DNA of 9,336 nucleotides from contig DPYO01000146.1 of the NCBI GenBank assembly GCA_003535775.1, forward strand, positions 16,436 through 25,771, given 5' to 3'. Below the pieces are notes generated by a model. The model was not told where the DNA came from, did no database searches, and saw only the letters and a program-made list of their open reading frames with translations. The stretch is from Fidelibacterota bacterium (GTDB lineage Bacteria; Fidelibacterota; Marinisomatia; Marinisomatales; UBA8229). Positions 7,354-9,336 of this stretch are shown piece after piece (the stretch's first letter is position 1; every line of letters begins with the position of its first letter). The position numbers and the translations under genes are program-made.

Positions 7354-8099
7354 TAATTCCATTTATAAGACGTCGCTGGTGGCTTACGCAACAACGTCTT
7401 TTTCCAACCTTAAGTTTTGCTATGCTTTTACCCATAATGTTACATCTTTTAATTGTTGTTCCCATGGCAAGCCTTGTGGAAAGCCCTTTGAATAATGTTT
7501 CTTATGAAAAATGGGTGTATCCAGGTTTGCTTGTTTTGATCGGAATCATTTCCTTGATTCCCGTTTTGTTTCGTGATTTATTTGATTTTCGTATTCATAA
7601 AAAAGCAATTATGTACATGACATTAGCACCCATTTCTAAGCTTAAGTTGATTGTCGGCATTTTAGTTGGTGCAATTCTTGAGTCAATAATCTTTGTGATT
7701 ATTGGACTATTAGTACTGTTTTTTGTAACCGGAATTATCCTAAATTGGGGAGATTATCTTATAATTTTTGGATTTATTATAATCATTAATACTCTTGTAG
7801 GGAGTTTCATCACAACACTTGCCCTCTTGACTGCGCGGATATTCTCGTTTATTTTTATTTTAATGATCTTTTTCTGTTATGTCCTATTCGGATCCGGGAT
7901 GATTGTTCCATTGGATTATTTTCCAGATCAATTGGGGGTGCTGATACAATACCTGCCGTTAAATGTAATGATTCATGAGCTTAAGCTGGTGATTTTTATG
8001 GGGGTTTTTCATTGGATACCCCTGTCTATTCTGGTTTTTATTATTTTTTCATGGACATATATCAATAGTGAAATCTTTCGCAGGAAATTAAATCAGTGA
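7350..8099 (+). CDS. ABC-2-type transporter permease
   Basis: A 249-residue inner-membrane protein with six apparent hydrophobic helices, at about 20-40, 56-75, 100-128, 136-160, 163-183 and 220-238. This matches the ABC-2 permease architecture. A basic N-terminus (RRRWW, residues 7-11) precedes the first helix. The polar loop after helix 2 (about 75-98, with RDLFDFRIHKKA and a proline-containing APISKLK segment) corresponds to the cytoplasmic region that contacts the ATPase in this family. The gene starts with TTG, overlaps the ATPase stop codon by four bases (TTGA) and has its own AAAGGA site, so the two subunits are very likely made together. The substrate is not evident: the ABC-2 family covers lipids, polysaccharides, drugs and heme-type exporters, and I cannot narrow it. 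Confidence 0.85.
   Translation: MIIPFIRRRWWLTQQRLFPTLSFAMLLPIMLHLLIVVPMASLVESPLNNVSYEKWVYPGLLVLIGIISLIPVLFRDLFDFRIHKKAIMYMTLAPISKLKLIVGILVGAILESIIFVIIGLLVLFFVTGIILNWGDYLIIFGFIIIINTLVGSFITTLALLTARIFSFIFILMIFFCYVLFGSGMIVPLDYFPDQLGVLIQYLPLNVMIHELKLVIFMGVFHWIPLSILVFIIFSWTYINSEIFRRKLNQ
8082..8085 (+). promoter_or_regulatory. Ribosome-binding site for the GTG start at 8096
   Basis: AGGA lies ten bases before the GTG and within the last permease codons. The next in-frame ATG (codon 9) would delete the conserved first strand, IAYLSGG, so the GTG is the better start. Confidence 0.5.
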
Positions 8100-8557
8100 T
8101 TGCGTATTTGTCTGGCGGGATGGAACATGCAGTCAACGAAGGAGAAGACTGGCGGAATAAAATTACAGAATGGCTGCGGAAAAATCTGGGACATTCAGTG
8201 ATCGATCCTGTAAAAAAATCCCGTCAGATTGTGGATGAAACACAGTCTCATGATTATAGGTTATGGAAGAATTCCGATCGGGGGAAATACAAAGCATTTG
8301 TCCGGCAATTGATTCGCCAGGATTTAGATGGAGTTATCAATAAAGCGGATTACGTCATTTGCCTTTGGGATGAGGGGGTTGTTAAAGGAGGGGGAACGCA
8401 TGGAGAGGTAACCATCGCTTATCATTACAATATCCCTGTATTTTTGGTAAACACACTTCCATTTGATGAGTTAAGCGGATGGATATTTTCATGCTGTACA
8501 GAAGTATTTCCTGATTTTATAAACTTAAAAAAGAGAGTGTTGGAGCTCTATGGATAG
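8096..8557 (+). CDS. Nucleoside 2-deoxyribosyltransferase-like protein
   Basis: A 153-residue soluble protein resembling the nucleoside 2-deoxyribosyltransferase superfamily, whose members move or hydrolyse the deoxyribose-base bond of nucleosides or nucleotides. The first strand and loop are IAYLSGGME (2-10). ADYVICLWDEG (84-94) gives the central strand, and GGGTHGEVTIAY (98-109) matches the family's GTxxE motif, with E104 as the likely nucleophile. IPVFLV (113-118) is the last core strand. A C-terminal tail with WIFSCCTEVF (129-138) follows. It starts with GTG, overlaps the permease stop by four bases (GTGA) and ends 32 bases before alr. A salvage, glycosidase or nucleotide-sanitising role is possible, as is a divergent member with another activity; the exact substrate cannot be read. 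Family call likely, function uncertain. Confidence 0.72.
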   Translation: MIAYLSGGMEHAVNEGEDWRNKITEWLRKNLGHSVIDPVKKSRQIVDETQSHDYRLWKNSDRGKYKAFVRQLIRQDLDGVINKADYVICLWDEGVVKGGGTHGEVTIAYHYNIPVFLVNTLPFDELSGWIFSCCTEVFPDFINLKKRVLELYG

Positions 8558-8589
8558 GTTTTGATTAGAAAGTTTTATTATTACAATCA

Positions 8590-9336
8590 ATGGTTCACAG
8601 CATAAACATGACAGGTCCGAAAGCAATAATTCACCTTGATAGTCTCATACATAATTACCAACTGATAAAAGAGAAGGTCCAAAATAAGAGGGTTATGGCT
8701 GTGGTGAAGGCGAATGCTTATGGCCATGGGGCAGTTCCCGTAGCAAAAGCTCTTGAATCAGTTGGAGTGGATTGGTTTGGTGTTTTTACTCCTGAAGAGG
8801 GAATAGCATTACGGCAAGGTGGGGTGTCTGGAAATATTTTAGTTTTCTGTCGGTTCAATCGTCAATTTCTTCCGAAAGCAATGGAATGGAATTTGACATT
8901 AAATATCACAAGCGAAGATGATTTAATGGATTTGAAAGAATTCCACGCTGCTACGGGATCAAGTCCTGCTGTTCATGTAAAAATAGATACTGGAATGACA
9001 CGCTTAGGACTGCCTGTTGAAAGCGCTTCCTCCTTTTTTAAATTACTGAAAGAGACTCAAAATGTTCAGTGTGAAGGAATCTATTCCCATTTTGCCACTG
9101 CTGATGAAGGAGACCCAGGATATGCAGAATATCAGTTGAAACAATTTGAGGGGATTTTAAAAATTGCAGAGCAGATGGGTCTTACATTTGAACATGTACA
9201 TTTATCCAACAGCGGTTCAGTGTTAAACCTGCCGGAATCCTCTTTCACACTGGTGCGGGTTGGGTTGCTATTATATGGAGCCTTTCCATCGGATGAAGTT
9301 CCGAAAGATCTTCCTCTTGAACCTGTCATGGAATTT
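8590..9336 (+). CDS. alr: Alanine racemase, N-terminal 249 residues (runs off right edge)
   Basis: A PLP-dependent cytoplasmic enzyme that interconverts L- and D-alanine for peptidoglycan synthesis. Only the N-terminal TIM-barrel part is in the window; the family is about 370 residues. Residues below count from the ATG at 8590. AVVKANAYGHG contains the PLP-binding K40 and Y44. HVKIDTGMTRLG holds K131 and R138 (equivalent to Geobacillus K129 and R136). SHFATAD has H168, NS at 207-208 contacts the cofactor phosphate region, and VRVG has R223, which contacts the pyridine ring. The second catalytic tyrosine lies beyond the edge. An in-frame ATG at 8608 gives an N-terminus (MTGPKAIIHLDSL) closer to usual alr lengths and may be the true start; neither has a good ribosome-binding site. 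No promoter or terminator is evident in the 32-base gap upstream, so alr may be co-transcribed with the preceding genes. Confidence 0.95.
   Translation, partial: MVHSINMTGPKAIIHLDSLIHNYQLIKEKVQNKRVMAVVKANAYGHGAVPVAKALESVGVDWFGVFTPEEGIALRQGGVSGNILVFCRFNRQFLPKAMEWNLTLNITSEDDLMDLKEFHAATGSSPAVHVKIDTGMTRLGLPVESASSFFKLLKETQNVQCEGIYSHFATADEGDPGYAEYQLKQFEGILKIAEQMGLTFEHVHLSNSGSVLNLPESSFTLVRVGLLLYGAFPSDEVPKDLPLEPVMEF

Overview
The window looks like ordinary chromosomal DNA from a Gram-negative, moderately AT-rich bacterium. A TonB-dependent outer-membrane receptor implies an outer membrane. Its N-terminal carboxypeptidase-regulatory-like domain is typical of the Bacteroidota and related FCB lineages such as Ignavibacteria and Marinimicrobia. 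Several genes have recognisable Shine-Dalgarno (SD) sequences and others have none, so placement below the FCB level is only a guess. I see no mobile element, CRISPR array, rRNA or tRNA.

Layout: (1) On the minus strand, a gene for an OPT-family oligopeptide/metal-chelate transporter runs off the left edge, with its start at 866. (2) A divergent intergenic region contains an A/T inverted repeat and a clear TPP (thiamin pyrophosphate) riboswitch at about 1052-1132. (3) The riboswitch leads straight into a TonB-dependent receptor gene (1139-3484), which is therefore probably an outer-membrane importer for thiamin or a thiamin-related compound. (4) polA (3634-6354) encodes a full-length DNA polymerase I with 5' nuclease, proofreading exonuclease and polymerase motifs intact. 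(5) A tight plus-strand cluster follows: an ABC ATPase (6427-7353), an ABC-2-type permease (7350-8099), a small nucleoside 2-deoxyribosyltransferase-like protein (8096-8557) and alanine racemase alr (8590 to the right edge, truncated).

The three middle genes of that cluster overlap by 4 bases at each junction and use TTG and GTG starts, so they are probably translationally coupled. The ATPase and permease should form one membrane transporter of unknown substrate. The ATPase is unusual: Walker A and Walker B are present, but the Q-loop, signature and H-switch positions are all non-canonical.

The points most worth following up are the riboswitch whose own 3' strand supplies the receptor's ribosome-binding site, the degenerate ABC ATPase, and the coupling of a deoxyribosyltransferase-like gene to that transporter and to alr. 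I did not find a clearly new multi-gene system. Everything is either a known family or a modest variation on one.
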